Assembly: GCA_964019135.1 (NCBI GenBank)
Contig: OZ025250.1
Coordinates: forward strand, 53,381,357-53,445,356
DNA: 64,000 nt
Direction: 5' to 3'
Origin: Arenicola marina
Taxonomy: Eukaryota; Annelida; Polychaeta; Arenicolidae
The position numbers and the translations under genes are program-made. The notes under the pieces were generated by a model that ran no database searches, was not told the origin of the DNA, and was given only the letters and a program-made list of their open reading frames with translations. Below are positions 22,601-33,969 of the stretch, piece by piece; within the stretch, counting starts at the first letter, position 1, and every line of letters starts with the position of its first letter.

Positions 22601-25600
22601 CCTGGCCGTAACCAACCAGTGCATTTACAGTTTCAGATCATACGGCAACTGTTGCTGAAGGAAAGTCTTCACGAGTTTCGCCATCTCCAATACCAGCTGA
22701 AAACTATGCAGCACCTATATGATACTCTCGATAATGGCACCAAATGTCCCGCTTGCCCAGTCTCGGTGTGTTATAAATTATCACTTCGCATTGATTCGCA
22801 AATAGTGGCGTCCGCTCCCGTCTGTCCGTGACTATTTGAGTACCTTATATCTGCCCTAAAATATCTCTTTTGGCGTCCAATGTTCACACTTCTTAACATT
22901 TCCATGAACAAGACCGGCTAAATTTGCAATAATCTTCCTATGGAAATGGTATATGACAGACAATATGAATTTTGTTTGATTGTAACACCTACGTAATGTC
23001 ACTCTCTGTGTATATGCAAGATCTTATTTTTTAATTTCCCTTGTATTTGTAACGCTCTGATAAAGGTGGAGTTATATGTGATTTTCAAGGACGCTGATGG
23101 TACCAAAATCATATCCATGGATGCCAACTTTGGCCTTGTGCAAAAGGAGAGTTCGGGAAGGAGTTTTGAAGAAGAACGTCATCTGGGAAGGTTCTTTCTC
23201 GAGGAAGAGAAGGTTAAAGGGGTTGTCAATGAATGCCATCATGACACCGAAATCAACGATGGGGTAACTAGAAAATTATAAGAACTATAATCGAGGTAAT
23301 GAGGTTACAAATAATACAGCTTATTATGCACTAACCATTTACTTCCTTTTGTCGGTTTCATATTTGTTCTTTATTTCCTCTCCTCACAAGTAATGGGAGA
23401 GTTTTTGCTAATTTTCATATCATTGCTGAATTCGGTATGCCACAGTATAATGCTGGCCTACAGCGATCAAGATTAAGTCACCCAGACTGGTTAATAAATA
23501 ATGTTTCTACGGAACTGCGGACCGGACAGGAAAGAATAATTACCCCACTTAACATTTAAATAATGTTTAATTAAAATTAACTGCACTTGCCACTAAATGA
23601 TATTCTTATGACATTCACTGATTATAGCCGTGCTTGTTTCAGGAGTGCAATCAATTTCGAGCGGGCGACAAACTGAGGTCGCGAAATAAGAGCCAACGCT
23701 TGCAAGTCAAGGGTGTCTTCGGTTCAGTGTGCCGGCATGAGATACCGTTGAAATTTGTGGATTTGTATCACGGAGAGAGGTACTAAAATGGTGTACATTT
23801 TAATTGGTTTCTTGGGAAGTTTATTAAAATAACTAAAGTTATCTTTCGGTTGATACGATATTGACTTCACATTAACCATTAAGTTTGCAAGCTAAAAAGT
23901 TCACATTGTTCTTAGTGGTGAGTGATTTGGTGAGACGCCGGATTCAGGAGTCTTTCTGTGTATTAATAAGTCCTGAACATGTCTATTCTTAGACTGGTGT
24001 ATCCCTCACTGCTGTTAAAATCGATCCTGGAACCTGAAAGACTTTCTCAACTGCGTGTAATGTACGACATCGCATGTGTTTTGAAGAAATACCTCTCGGT
24101 AAGAGAAATCAAGTAGTGAAACAGTCATGTACATGTATTCTTATCTCGTTTGGAAGTATTTTACGTTGTGAAAGCGAAGGATTAACCTATTATGCGGATT
24201 ATTATATGTAGGCGACTGATGGTTTGTTACATTATATGATGTGTGGCTTTTTTAATAAAACTAAATAGCTGTAATTAATTAATGGTTATTTAAATGGTCA
24301 ATTAATTGGATAGATTTATACCCACCTTTTTCTGCGGTCCAACGACTTTCAGAACCGTCAGAAAGCCGGAATATTTTCGGAAGAACTCTTTAGCAGCTGG
24401 ACGGGAGGGTATGCCCTGGGTAGCCTAGCTATCGTACTCGGGACTTGCCAATATATTTATCCATCCGACAAGTTGCATGGGAGGCTGGATACCCTTAGTG
24501 GGACCTTTCGATCGGCCCAAAAAAATACATGTATATAATTATATTGTCATAAAACGACATTTGGTTTTGTTTGTAGAAACGTGAGCCAGAGCTCCTGGGC
24601 AAGATCGAACTGGCTATTCCTGTATTCCACTGCTTCGGCCATCAGGCATCTTGTCAGGTTAACACTATTAAATGATTTTTGGTAACATTAAGTTGATGTC
24701 TTGAAACTTATGTCCGTTGTTATTTGAAAATTAACCTATTTCTATTATACTGTTTGCTTCAAGACAACCAATTGTAAAATGATCTCGGCCATAACCTCCA
24801 CCAAAATATAGTCCCGCTTCTTTACGCTTCGTAGGTTGAATTCAGTCCACGAAGACTCGATGGCTTTGCCCTGACTGATGGTGAGGCGATGGAGAGGCTC
24901 TGGTCGTTTCTTAGAGCCTTTGCCCCTATTACCAAGGAGATGACGCCCTCACATCGCAGAGACCTTCTGACTGACGCATTGCTCCACTATGCCATGAAAA
25001 AGAAAAATGGGCTTGGTATGCAATTCCACTGAATAGATGTCGCGCCTGGAGTATAGTTGGTAAAAATTTCTTTTGTTTAGACTCAATTAGCCCCCACCTT
25101 TAACTAGTCTAACTCTTCACTTTCAGGAAAATATCTGGTTTGCAGATATCAAGACACAGAGAAGCAGGCAAGTAGCTTGCGTGACGAACTGCAGTCGTTG
25201 TTGGAAGAAAATGCAGGTGAGAAAAGCACATTTTGTTGTTGTGCGTGTTCCTCAAGTTAATTATTTTACTATTTGTACAATCATAAGCGTTTGATGTGTT
25301 TCCTTGGCAACCATGACAGTAATCGCGCCAAATGCAAAGGCGTTGCTTTCGTTCATTTGCATTTTTCCATTGCGCCAATGAGAGAGAAATTAAAAGGCAT
25401 CGCCAATTTGTTTAACTTTTTAAAGTAAATCTTTCTCTGGGAGATAAGCTGGGATCAATCCGAATAATGAAGTTATCGTTATTACAGTGACTGTGACAAA
25501 CGGCATTATCAAAGAGTGGCAGAGCCAGGAGAAGGCAGAGCTTAAGAAGCAGAAGCGGGCGAGAGTGTGTGGTATGGATGATTAGTTTACAGTCCATTAT

Positions 25601-28219
25601 AACAGTGACAGAATCTACCACACGAGACAACGCTGACCGAAGCCGCTAATAACGGATGCAACTAATTTGTCTATTTCGGGCTTGCAGATTGCATTTATAG
25701 GCAGGGATCTGCCACGCCCATCGACATGTTCCGTCTGTATTTGCCCGTGCTTAATTGTGTTTAGGATAGCCCCGTTATTAACAAAAAGTATATGGTGTGA
25801 CTTCAAAACAACAACAACAATATATTCCCATTGTCCTAAGTCATTAAATGAATCTTGGGCAACTTCTGTTATTATACTTTGCTGTCTTTTTTACGCTTGC
25901 AGATAAACCTCTAACCTGGCAAGAAACATACGTTGCACATCTTGCAAAGCTTGGAAGAATTGGGTATTACTTATGTTTCATATATTTCTTGTAGATTGTT
26001 CAGGCATTTGTAAGTGTATACAGTTTACGTACTGAGCAGGGTGTCCATTCTGTAGGTATTTCTCGCAAATGTTGTGTGATGTATTCAGTGATCGTGGGGG
26101 TGTACCCTTCACCCATAACAACATATTTTACGTAACACTAAAGTTCTACTGAAATGTTTTGTCTGTGTTGATACTTAGTGTTAAGTTACTAAGTATCATA
26201 CGGCAGGAGAATAACTTGTGACGAATCAGTGTTTTTTTCACAGGGCTCAAGATCATTCTGAGGGTGAAACTATCGGCGAATATAATCAGTAAGTACAAAG
26301 CACGTATTTGTTGATGTATCGTCTCCAGTGAAAAGTCAGGAGAGGTCGAAAATAATTGTTACTTTCATTACTTTAGCCGAATGTGCTATACTAAGGTCCA
26401 GTTACAACTTTAAGTGTGCCCGGTAAGTGAGTTTATTTGGTATATAATATGTAGTATAATACATTTGGTATTTTAGAGATACCGGGTTATATATATATTA
26501 TATCTATATATGTATATCGGTATGACATGAGAAGTGCGTTCAATTAGCGTTGTTTGGCACAACTTTTCTGCTTTATATAAATAACTGAATAATTTCAGTA
26601 TATCATGGGATGTTTGTGGAATGTCCACATATTATTAAACCTGAGATTACATTTATTAGATCGATAAGTCACATTTATATATGATTGTCTTCAATTTTCT
26701 CCCAATAGGCATGTGAAAATAACATGAAGTTCATATTCTATCAAATATCAATCTCTAACTTGGCAGTACTCACAGATGGTATACATGTGTGCTGAGCATC
26801 TAGATCTTGCCAGAGCTGATCTATACTTAACTACATTTAATACTCTGTATGGATATTTTTTTAGGTGTCTTTCAGGGTTTAGTGTATATAGTGTGAATAG
26901 TGACTTCAGCCACCAAAACAGCTCCGTTGTTGAAGACGATAATGTATGTTCAAGTATTACAAATTACTACCAGCATATTACTTCCTTAGACTGGATGCTG
27001 CACTGAAGGACACCGAAAGTAAGCGGCAAGTCGCAGTCAGATGGCAGCCGGACACAGAGGAGTACAAGAAGACCCTTAGCGATCTGGAGCAGCGACAGAA
27101 GGGGAACTTCTTATCGAAGATGCTCAACTTAGCTCGTGAGAGAAGCTTCCTGCTCCGTTTGAGGAAGAAATATGCAGGTTAGTAATGCGTGTAGCACGAG
27201 TGTCTTTTTGCTTTATTCTTAGACGAACGTATGTAATGCGTGTAATGTCTTCTTGTTGCTTCTTGTAGGTCAAAATTGAACTTTTTTTTCAACAGTGGGA
27301 CAAGCAATCACCGTGCGTTTAGAGAGGCAGATCACCAAGTGCAACAAGGCTCTGAAAAATAAGGTCTCTCTCTATAATGCCGCGGGCTTCAGCACTGGAC
27401 CCCTGCCCAATACCCTCGTGGAAGCTGACACCTTCAATGTCGAGGCCAACATATATACTTTGCATATCCAGGTATCTTAATATCTTTTTTTAATATGTAT
27501 CCCGGTTTATTCGCATTGTAAGTAAATATGTAAGATTATTTTCCAAGACCGTGTACAGTCACCGTGTATATTCATATTCTTACCGTGCGTGGTAGATGCT
27601 GTAGCTATGGGTGTAATTTTGTGTGTGGCGTCTTCACGGTGTTTTGTGTCATTAGGCTCTTCGTACGTTTTGGTGGAACCATTTATAAGTGTGGCTAAAA
27701 TAGCAATGATTAAGTAATTTCTCGCCCTCTCTTTGCCATATACTATGTAATGTAAGCCTCCGGTCTGTGTTAATTAATTTTCAGGATCAGGACACCAACA
27801 CGATTCCCGTTAGTGTCAGAAAGTCTGCACTGGATATGTACGGCAGGTTGGAGAGGTGCGACGAGGAGTTGCAGCTTTTGCGGAGTGAAATGAAGAGACA
27901 CTGTCTGTTTCTTGGTAAAGAACACGGAACATTGAGAACTGCAATTGAAGATGGTCCGCCTGATGGGAGGAAAGCCCTACTGACTGCCATGGCACTTCAA
28001 ACAGAGGTGCAACACCGAAGGACTTGCAGTCTCTTCTCGACCATCTCAGGCGCAGCTTGTTGCCAAGGCTTAGGGGTAGGGGTATTGGAGCATCACATCG
28101 ATGAGAACGAGTTGGACGACGAAGACTTTGACATGGAGCAGTGCTATGAGGACCCAGATTGGTACTTCCAAGAAATCCAATTACTTGAGGATGAGGATGA
28201 AGAAGTTGATGCTGAATGA
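19619..28219 (+). CDS. KDZ (Kyakuja-Dileera-Zisupton) family transposase, 16 coding exons, 893 codons, apparently intact
   Basis: Exons: 19619-20059, 20888-20990, 21142-21362, 22631-22765, 23066-23263, 23643-23779, 23993-24098, 24577-24657, 24835-25015, 25127-25216, 25488-25571, 25903-25963, 26244-26288, 26990-27177, 27296-27471, 27785-28219. All junctions are GT..AG and all phases agree; the sum is 2682 bases with one terminal stop. Residues 103-147 form the family's Cys-rich zinc cluster (CVEC..CLDCG..CTTC..H..PFHRLQEW). A C-N-C segment and a CPACP motif follow. The RNase H-like core shows ISMDANFGLV (about D319), CRHEIP..HGER, VMYDIAC (about D437), FHCFGHQASCQ and LTDGEAMERLW (E491/E494). 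The C-terminus has ERSFLLRLRKKYA and a very acidic tail. Such enzymes move DNA transposons. This copy could be an active element or a domesticated gene; terminal inverted repeats were not identified. Exon 1 follows an acceptor, so a 5' UTR exon exists upstream. Confidence 0.88.
20145..20602. mobile_element. hAT-type MITE in intron 1 of the KDZ gene
   Basis: The left end is CAGGGCTCGACATTAACGC. The inverted right end reads CAGGGCTCGACACTAAC, a match with one difference over 17 bases. CAGGG-type termini are usual for non-autonomous hAT elements. The interior is non-coding. A clear 8-bp target duplication was not seen, so the superfamily is provisional. Confidence 0.65.
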
Positions 28220-28240
28220 GTCCCAAAATACAAGCAAATT

Positions 28241-31200
28241 GACCCATGTGAGTAACCCACCCATGTGTAAAGATCGTGTAAAATGTGAGTAACACACCCA
28301 TGTGTAAAGATCGTGTAAAATGTGAGTAATCCACCCATGTGTAAAGATCGTGTAACATTCGAGTAACCCACTTATGTGTAAAGATAGCGTGACATATGAG
28401 TAATCCACCCATGTGTAAAGATCGTGTAACATTCGAGTAACCCACCCATGTGTAAAGATCGTGTAAAATGTGAGTAACACACCCATGTGTAAAGATCGTG
28501 TAAAATGTGAGTAATCCACCCATGTGTAAAGATCGTGTAACATTCGAGTAACCCACTTATGTGTAAAGATAACGTGACATATGAGTAATCCACTCATGTG
28601 TAAAGATCGTGTAACATTCGAGTAACCCACCCATGTGTAAAGATCGTGTAAAATGTGAGTAACACACCCATGTGTAAAGATCGTGTAACATTCGAGTAAC
28701 CCACTTATGTGTAAAGATCGTGTAAAATGTGAGTAACACACCCATGTGTAAAGATCGTGTAAAATGTGAGTAACACACCCATGTGTAAAGATCGTGTAAA
28801 ATGTGAGTAACACACCCATGTGTAAAGATCGTGTAAAATGTGAGTAATCTACCCATGTGTAAAGATCGTGTAACATTCGAGTAACCCACTTATGTGTAAA
28901 GATAGCGTGACATATGAGTAATCCACCCATGTGTAAAGATCGTGTAACATTCGAGTAACCCACCCATGTGTAAAGATCGTGTAAAATGTGAGTAACACAC
29001 CCATGTGTAAAGATCGTGTAAAATGTGAGTAACACACCCATGTGTAAAGATCGTGTAAAATGTGAGTAATCCACCCATGTGTAAAGATCGTGTAACATTC
29101 GAGTAACCCACTTATGTGTAAAGATAGCGTGACATATGAGTAATCCACCCATGTGTAAAGATCGTGTAACATTCGAGTAACCCACCCATGTGTAAAGATC
29201 GTGTAAAATGTGAGTAACACACCCATGTGTAAAGATCGTGTAACATTCGAGTAACCCACTTATGTGTAAAGATCGTGTAAAATGTGAGTAACACACCCAT
29301 GTGTAAAGATCGTGTAACATTCGAGTAACCCACTTATGTGTAAAGATAGCGTGACATATGAGTAATCCACCCATGTGTAAATATCGTATGACATGTGAGT
29401 AATGCACTTATGTGTAAAAATAAGTGTGACATGTGAGTAACGCACTTATGTGTAAAGATCGTGTAACATTCGAGTAACGCACTTATGTGTAAAGATAGTG
29501 TGACATATGAGTAATCCACCCATGTGTAAAGATCGTGTAACATGCGAGTAACCCACATATGTGTAAAGATAGTGTGACATATGAGTAATCCACCCATGTG
29601 TAAAGATCGTGTAACATTCGAGTAACCCACCCATGTGTAAATATCGTATGACATGTGAGTAACGCACTTATGTGTAAAGATAGTGTGACATTTGAGTAAT
29701 CCACCCATGTGTAAAGATCGTGTAACATTCGAGTAACCCACTTATGTTTAAAGATAGTATGACATGAGTAATCCACCCATGTGTAAAGATCGTGTAACAT
29801 GCGAGTAACGCACTTATGTGTAAAGATAGTGTGACATATGAGTAATCCACCCATGTGTAAAGATCGTGTAACATTCGAGTAACCCACCCATGTGTAAATA
29901 TCGTATGACATGTGAGTAATCCACCCATGTGTAAAAATCGTGTGACATGTGAGTAACGCACTTATGTGTAAAGATCGTGTGACATGTGAGTAACGCACTT
30001 ATGTGTAAAGATCGTGTGACATGTGAGTAACGCACTTATGTGTAAAGATCGTGTGACATGTGAGTAACGCACTTATGTGTAAAGATCGTGTGACATGTGA
30101 GTAACGCACTTATGTGTAAAGATCGTGTAACATTCGAGTAACCTACCCATGTGTAAATATCGTATGACATGTGAGTAATGCACTTATGTGTAAATTTCTT
30201 GTGACATGTGAGTAACGCACTTATGTGTAAAGATCGTGTGACATGTGAGTAACGCACTTATGTGTAAAGATCGTGTAACATTCGAGTAACCCACCCATGT
30301 GTAAATATCGTATGACCTGTGAGTAATGCACCCATGTGGAGAGATCGTGTGATATTTGAGTAACGCACTTATGTGTAAAGATCGTGTGACATGTGAGTAA
30401 CGCACTTATGTGTAAAGATCGTGTGTCATGTGAGTAATGCACTTATGTGTAAAGATCGTGTGACATGTGAGTAACGCACTTATGTGTAAAGATCGTGTAA
30501 CATTCGAGTAACCTACCCATGTGTAAATATCGTATGACATGTGAGTAATGCACTTATGTGTAAAGATCTTGTGACATGTGAGTAACGCACTTATGTGTAA
30601 AGATCGTGTGACATGTGAGTAACGCACTTATGTGTAAAGATCGTGTAGCATTCGAGTAACCCACCCATGTGTAAATATCGTATGACCTGTGAGTAATGCA
30701 CCCATGTGTAAAGATAGTGTGACATGTGAGTAACCCACCCATGTGTAAATATCGTATGACCTGTGAGTAATGCACCCATGTGTAAAGATAGTGTGACATG
30801 TGAGTAACGCACTTATGTGTAAAGATCGTGTGACATATGAGTAACGCACTTATGTGTAAAGATTGTGTGACATGTGATTAACGCACTTATGTGTAAAGAT
30901 CGTGTGACATGTGAGTAACGCACTTATGTGCAAAGATCCTGTGACATTCGAGTAACCCACCCATGTGTAAAGATAGTGTGACATGTGAGTAATGCACCCA
31001 TGTGTAAAGATCGTGTGACATGTGAGTAACGCACTTATGTGTAAAGATTGTGTGACATGTGAGTAACGCACTTATGTGTAAAGATCGTGTGACATGTGAG
31101 TAACGCACTTATGTGTAAAGATCGTGTAACATTCGAGTAACCCACCCATGTGTAAATATCGTATGACATGTGAGTAATCCACCCATGTGTAAAAATCGTG

Positions 31201-32700
31201 TGACATGTGAGTAACGCACTTATGTGTAAAGATCGTGTGACATGTGAGTAACGCACTTATGTGTAAAGATCGTGTGACATGTGAGTAACGCACTTATGTG
31301 TAAAGATTGTGTGACATGTGCGTAACGCACTTATGTGTAAAGATCGTGTGACATGTGAGTAACGCACTTATGTGTAAAGATCGTGTAACATTCGAGTAAC
31401 CTAACCATGTGTAAATATCGTATGACATGTGAGTAATGCACTTATGTGTAAAGATCTTGTGACATGTGAGTAACGCACTCATGTGTAAAGATCGTGTGAC
31501 ATGTGAGTAACGCACTTATGTGTAAAGATTGTGTAACATTCGAGTAACCCACCCATGTGTAAATATCGTATGACCTGTGAGTAATGCACCCATGTGTAAA
31601 GATAGTGTGACATGTGAGTAACCCACCCATGTGTAAATATCGTATGACCTGTGAGTAATGCACCCATGTGTAAAGATAGTGTGACATGTGAGTAACGCAC
31701 TTATGTGTAAAGATCGTGTGACATGAGTAACGCACTTATGTGTAAAGATTGTGTGACATGTGAGTAACGCACTTATGTGTAAAGATCGTGTGACATGTGA
31801 GTAACGCACTTATGTGTAAAGATCGTGTGACATTCGAGTAACCCACCCATGTGTAAAGATAGTGTGACATGTGAGTAACCCACCCATGTGTAAATATCGT
31901 ATGACCTGTGAGTAATGCACCCATGTGTAAAGATCGTGTGACATGTGAGTAACGCACTTATGTGTAAAGATTGTGTGACATGTGAGTAACGCACTTATGT
32001 GTAAAGATCGTGTGACATGTGAGTAACGCACTTATGTGTAAAGATCGTGTAACATTCGAGTAACCCACTCATGTGTAAATATCGTATGACATGTGAGTAA
32101 TGCACTTATGTGTAAAGATCGTGTGACATGTGAGTAACGCACTTATGTGTAAAGATTGTGTGACATGTGCGTAACGCACTTATGTGTAAAGATCGTGTGA
32201 CATGTGAGTAACGCACTTATGTGTAAAGATCGTGTAACATTCGAGTAACCTACCCATGTGTAAATATCGTATGACATGTGAGTAATGCACTTATGTGTAA
32301 AGATCTTGTGACATGTGAGTAACGCACTTATGTGTAAAGATCGTGTGACATGTGAGTAACGCACTTATGTGTAAAGATCGTGTAACATTCGAGTAACCCA
32401 CCCATGTGTAAATATCGTATGACATGTGAGTAATGCACCCATGTGTAAAGATCGTGTGACATGTGAGTAACGCACTTATGTGTAAAGATCGTGTGACATG
32501 TGAGTAACGCACTTATGTGTAAAGATCATGTAACATTCGAGTAACCCACCCATGTGTAAATATCGTATGACATGTGAGTCACCCACCCATGTGTAAATAT
32601 CGTGTGACATGTGAGTAACGCACTTATGTGTAAAGATCGTGTGACATGTGAGTAACGCACTTATGTGTAAAGATCGTGTGACATGTGAGTAACCCACACA
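28241..32700 (+). repeat. 37-bp minisatellite, about 120 units, in the KDZ 3' UTR
   Basis: The unit is 37 bases and contains atgtgtaaagatcgtgt and gtgagtaacgcac or gagtaacccaccc variants. It starts about 20 bases after the KDZ stop codon. The left third mixes cccaccc and cccactt units ending in acattcg or aaatgtg, in blocks of about four units. The right part is dominated by gcacttatg units. On the minus strand all three frames are open and give 37-residue periodic peptides, which is a by-product of the repeat. Confidence 0.92.
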
Positions 32701-33060
32701 TATGTAAAGATCGTGCTTGTATCGTGCATCATACGAACTGTGTTCTGTTAGCCCATATATGAGATCTCATTGTGAAAAGGTGTGACAATAAACATGTGAG
32801 TAACCCACCCATATGTAAAGATCGTGCTTGTATCGTGCATCATACGAACTGTGTTCTGTTAGCCCATAAAAGAGATCTCATTGCAAAAAGGTGTCACAAT
32901 AAACATGTGAGTAACGCACTTATGTGTAAAGTTCGTGTAGCATGTGAGTAACCCACCCATGTGTAAAGATCGTGCTTGTATCGTGCATCATACGAACTGT
33001 GTTCTGTTAGCCCATAAAAGAGATCTCATTGTGAAAAGGTGTGGAAATAAACAGTATTTT
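32701..33060 (+). terminator. Probable 3' end of the KDZ transcription unit with three AATAAA signals
   Basis: Three copies of a longer block (cgtgcttgtatcgtgcatca, tacgaactgtgttctgttag, gagatctcattg, ggtgt) each end in AATAAA, at 32787, 32898 and 33046. Between blocks, 37-bp-type sequence recurs. The last block lacks further repeat after it, so 33046 is the likely original polyadenylation signal and the minisatellite expanded inside the 3' UTR. Confidence 0.6.
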
Positions 33061-33782
33061 ACTCGAAGTCTTGAATTTAGTCCTAATATCATTGTCTGCG
33101 TAAGATGGATGCACAAATAACTCTACTTTTTACACAAAGGAGAAAACACAATAAAACTTACCGAGAAATAGCAAATGAAAAGTGGGATGTAACGGGAGTG
33201 ACTATGGATAAACATATGGCGTAACATCGTCTGTCAAAATAAATGGTTCCGTTTTATATAATTTCCCCATAGTTAAAGCTAGTTGCGCGCCAGGATAATT
33301 TTAATCAATTCAGGTCAGGTATATTTGCGAAGTCACTTATTCGTCGAAAACTAACACCGGTTAGCCTACCATAACATAACTTATCATAAGCGATCTTCCC
33401 CGAACCCGTAGAAAAGCTTATTAGTACATTATTCTACTGCCCCAATCCCCCCCCCCCCCAAAAAAAAACACAAAAAAAAAAAACGTGCGCCCCTCTTGTA
33501 TAATAGAACACAGCCAAATCAATAAAGGCATCAAACTATGTACTCACAAATTATCCTTCATTCTTGCAACACATCAGGACCGTGACGCCCTATATAACGT
33601 CCGTTACAATGTTCCGTCACGTTTCCATTTCAATGTCTCGTTACCATATGATTGAATTACAATTCTTGGAAACATTATGACAAGTCGATGATCAGTCATT
33701 TACTTCCGCTTGGATCCGACCATGTTTCAAGAGTTGTATAACCCTAGTTTTCGAGAAGCCTAATTTCGACCCCGCCGACAGT

Positions 33783-33968
33783 TATGTATCCATTCCTTCC
33801 TTTCCTCATCCATGCACCCATTCCTTCCTTTCCTTATCCATGCACCCATTCCTTCCTTTCCTTATCCATGCACCCATTCCTTCCTTTCCTCATCCATGCA
33901 CCCATTCCTTCCTTTCCTCATCCATGCACCCATTCCTTCCTTTCCTCATCCATGCACCCATTCCTTCA
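33783..33968 (+). repeat. 28-bp minisatellite
   Basis: About seven units of 28 bases contain ccatgcacccattccttcct with minor changes. Low complexity; no coding meaning seen. Confidence 0.85.
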
Positions 33969-33969
33969 T

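Noticed and set aside
26776..26989. Extra KDZ exon between 26776 and 26989
   Set aside because: There is an AG before ATGGTATAC, but the frame required by the preceding exon meets a stop within nine codons.
28144..32697. Dozens of minus-strand ORFs of 73-408 codons with His/Thr-rich periodic peptides
   Set aside because: They are translations of the 37-bp minisatellite. All three minus frames are open because the unit lacks stops, and no start, splice or codon signal supports coding.
28241..32700. CRISPR-like array (37-bp repeats)
   Set aside because: The units are contiguous with no unique spacers, in a eukaryotic 3' UTR context; it is a minisatellite.
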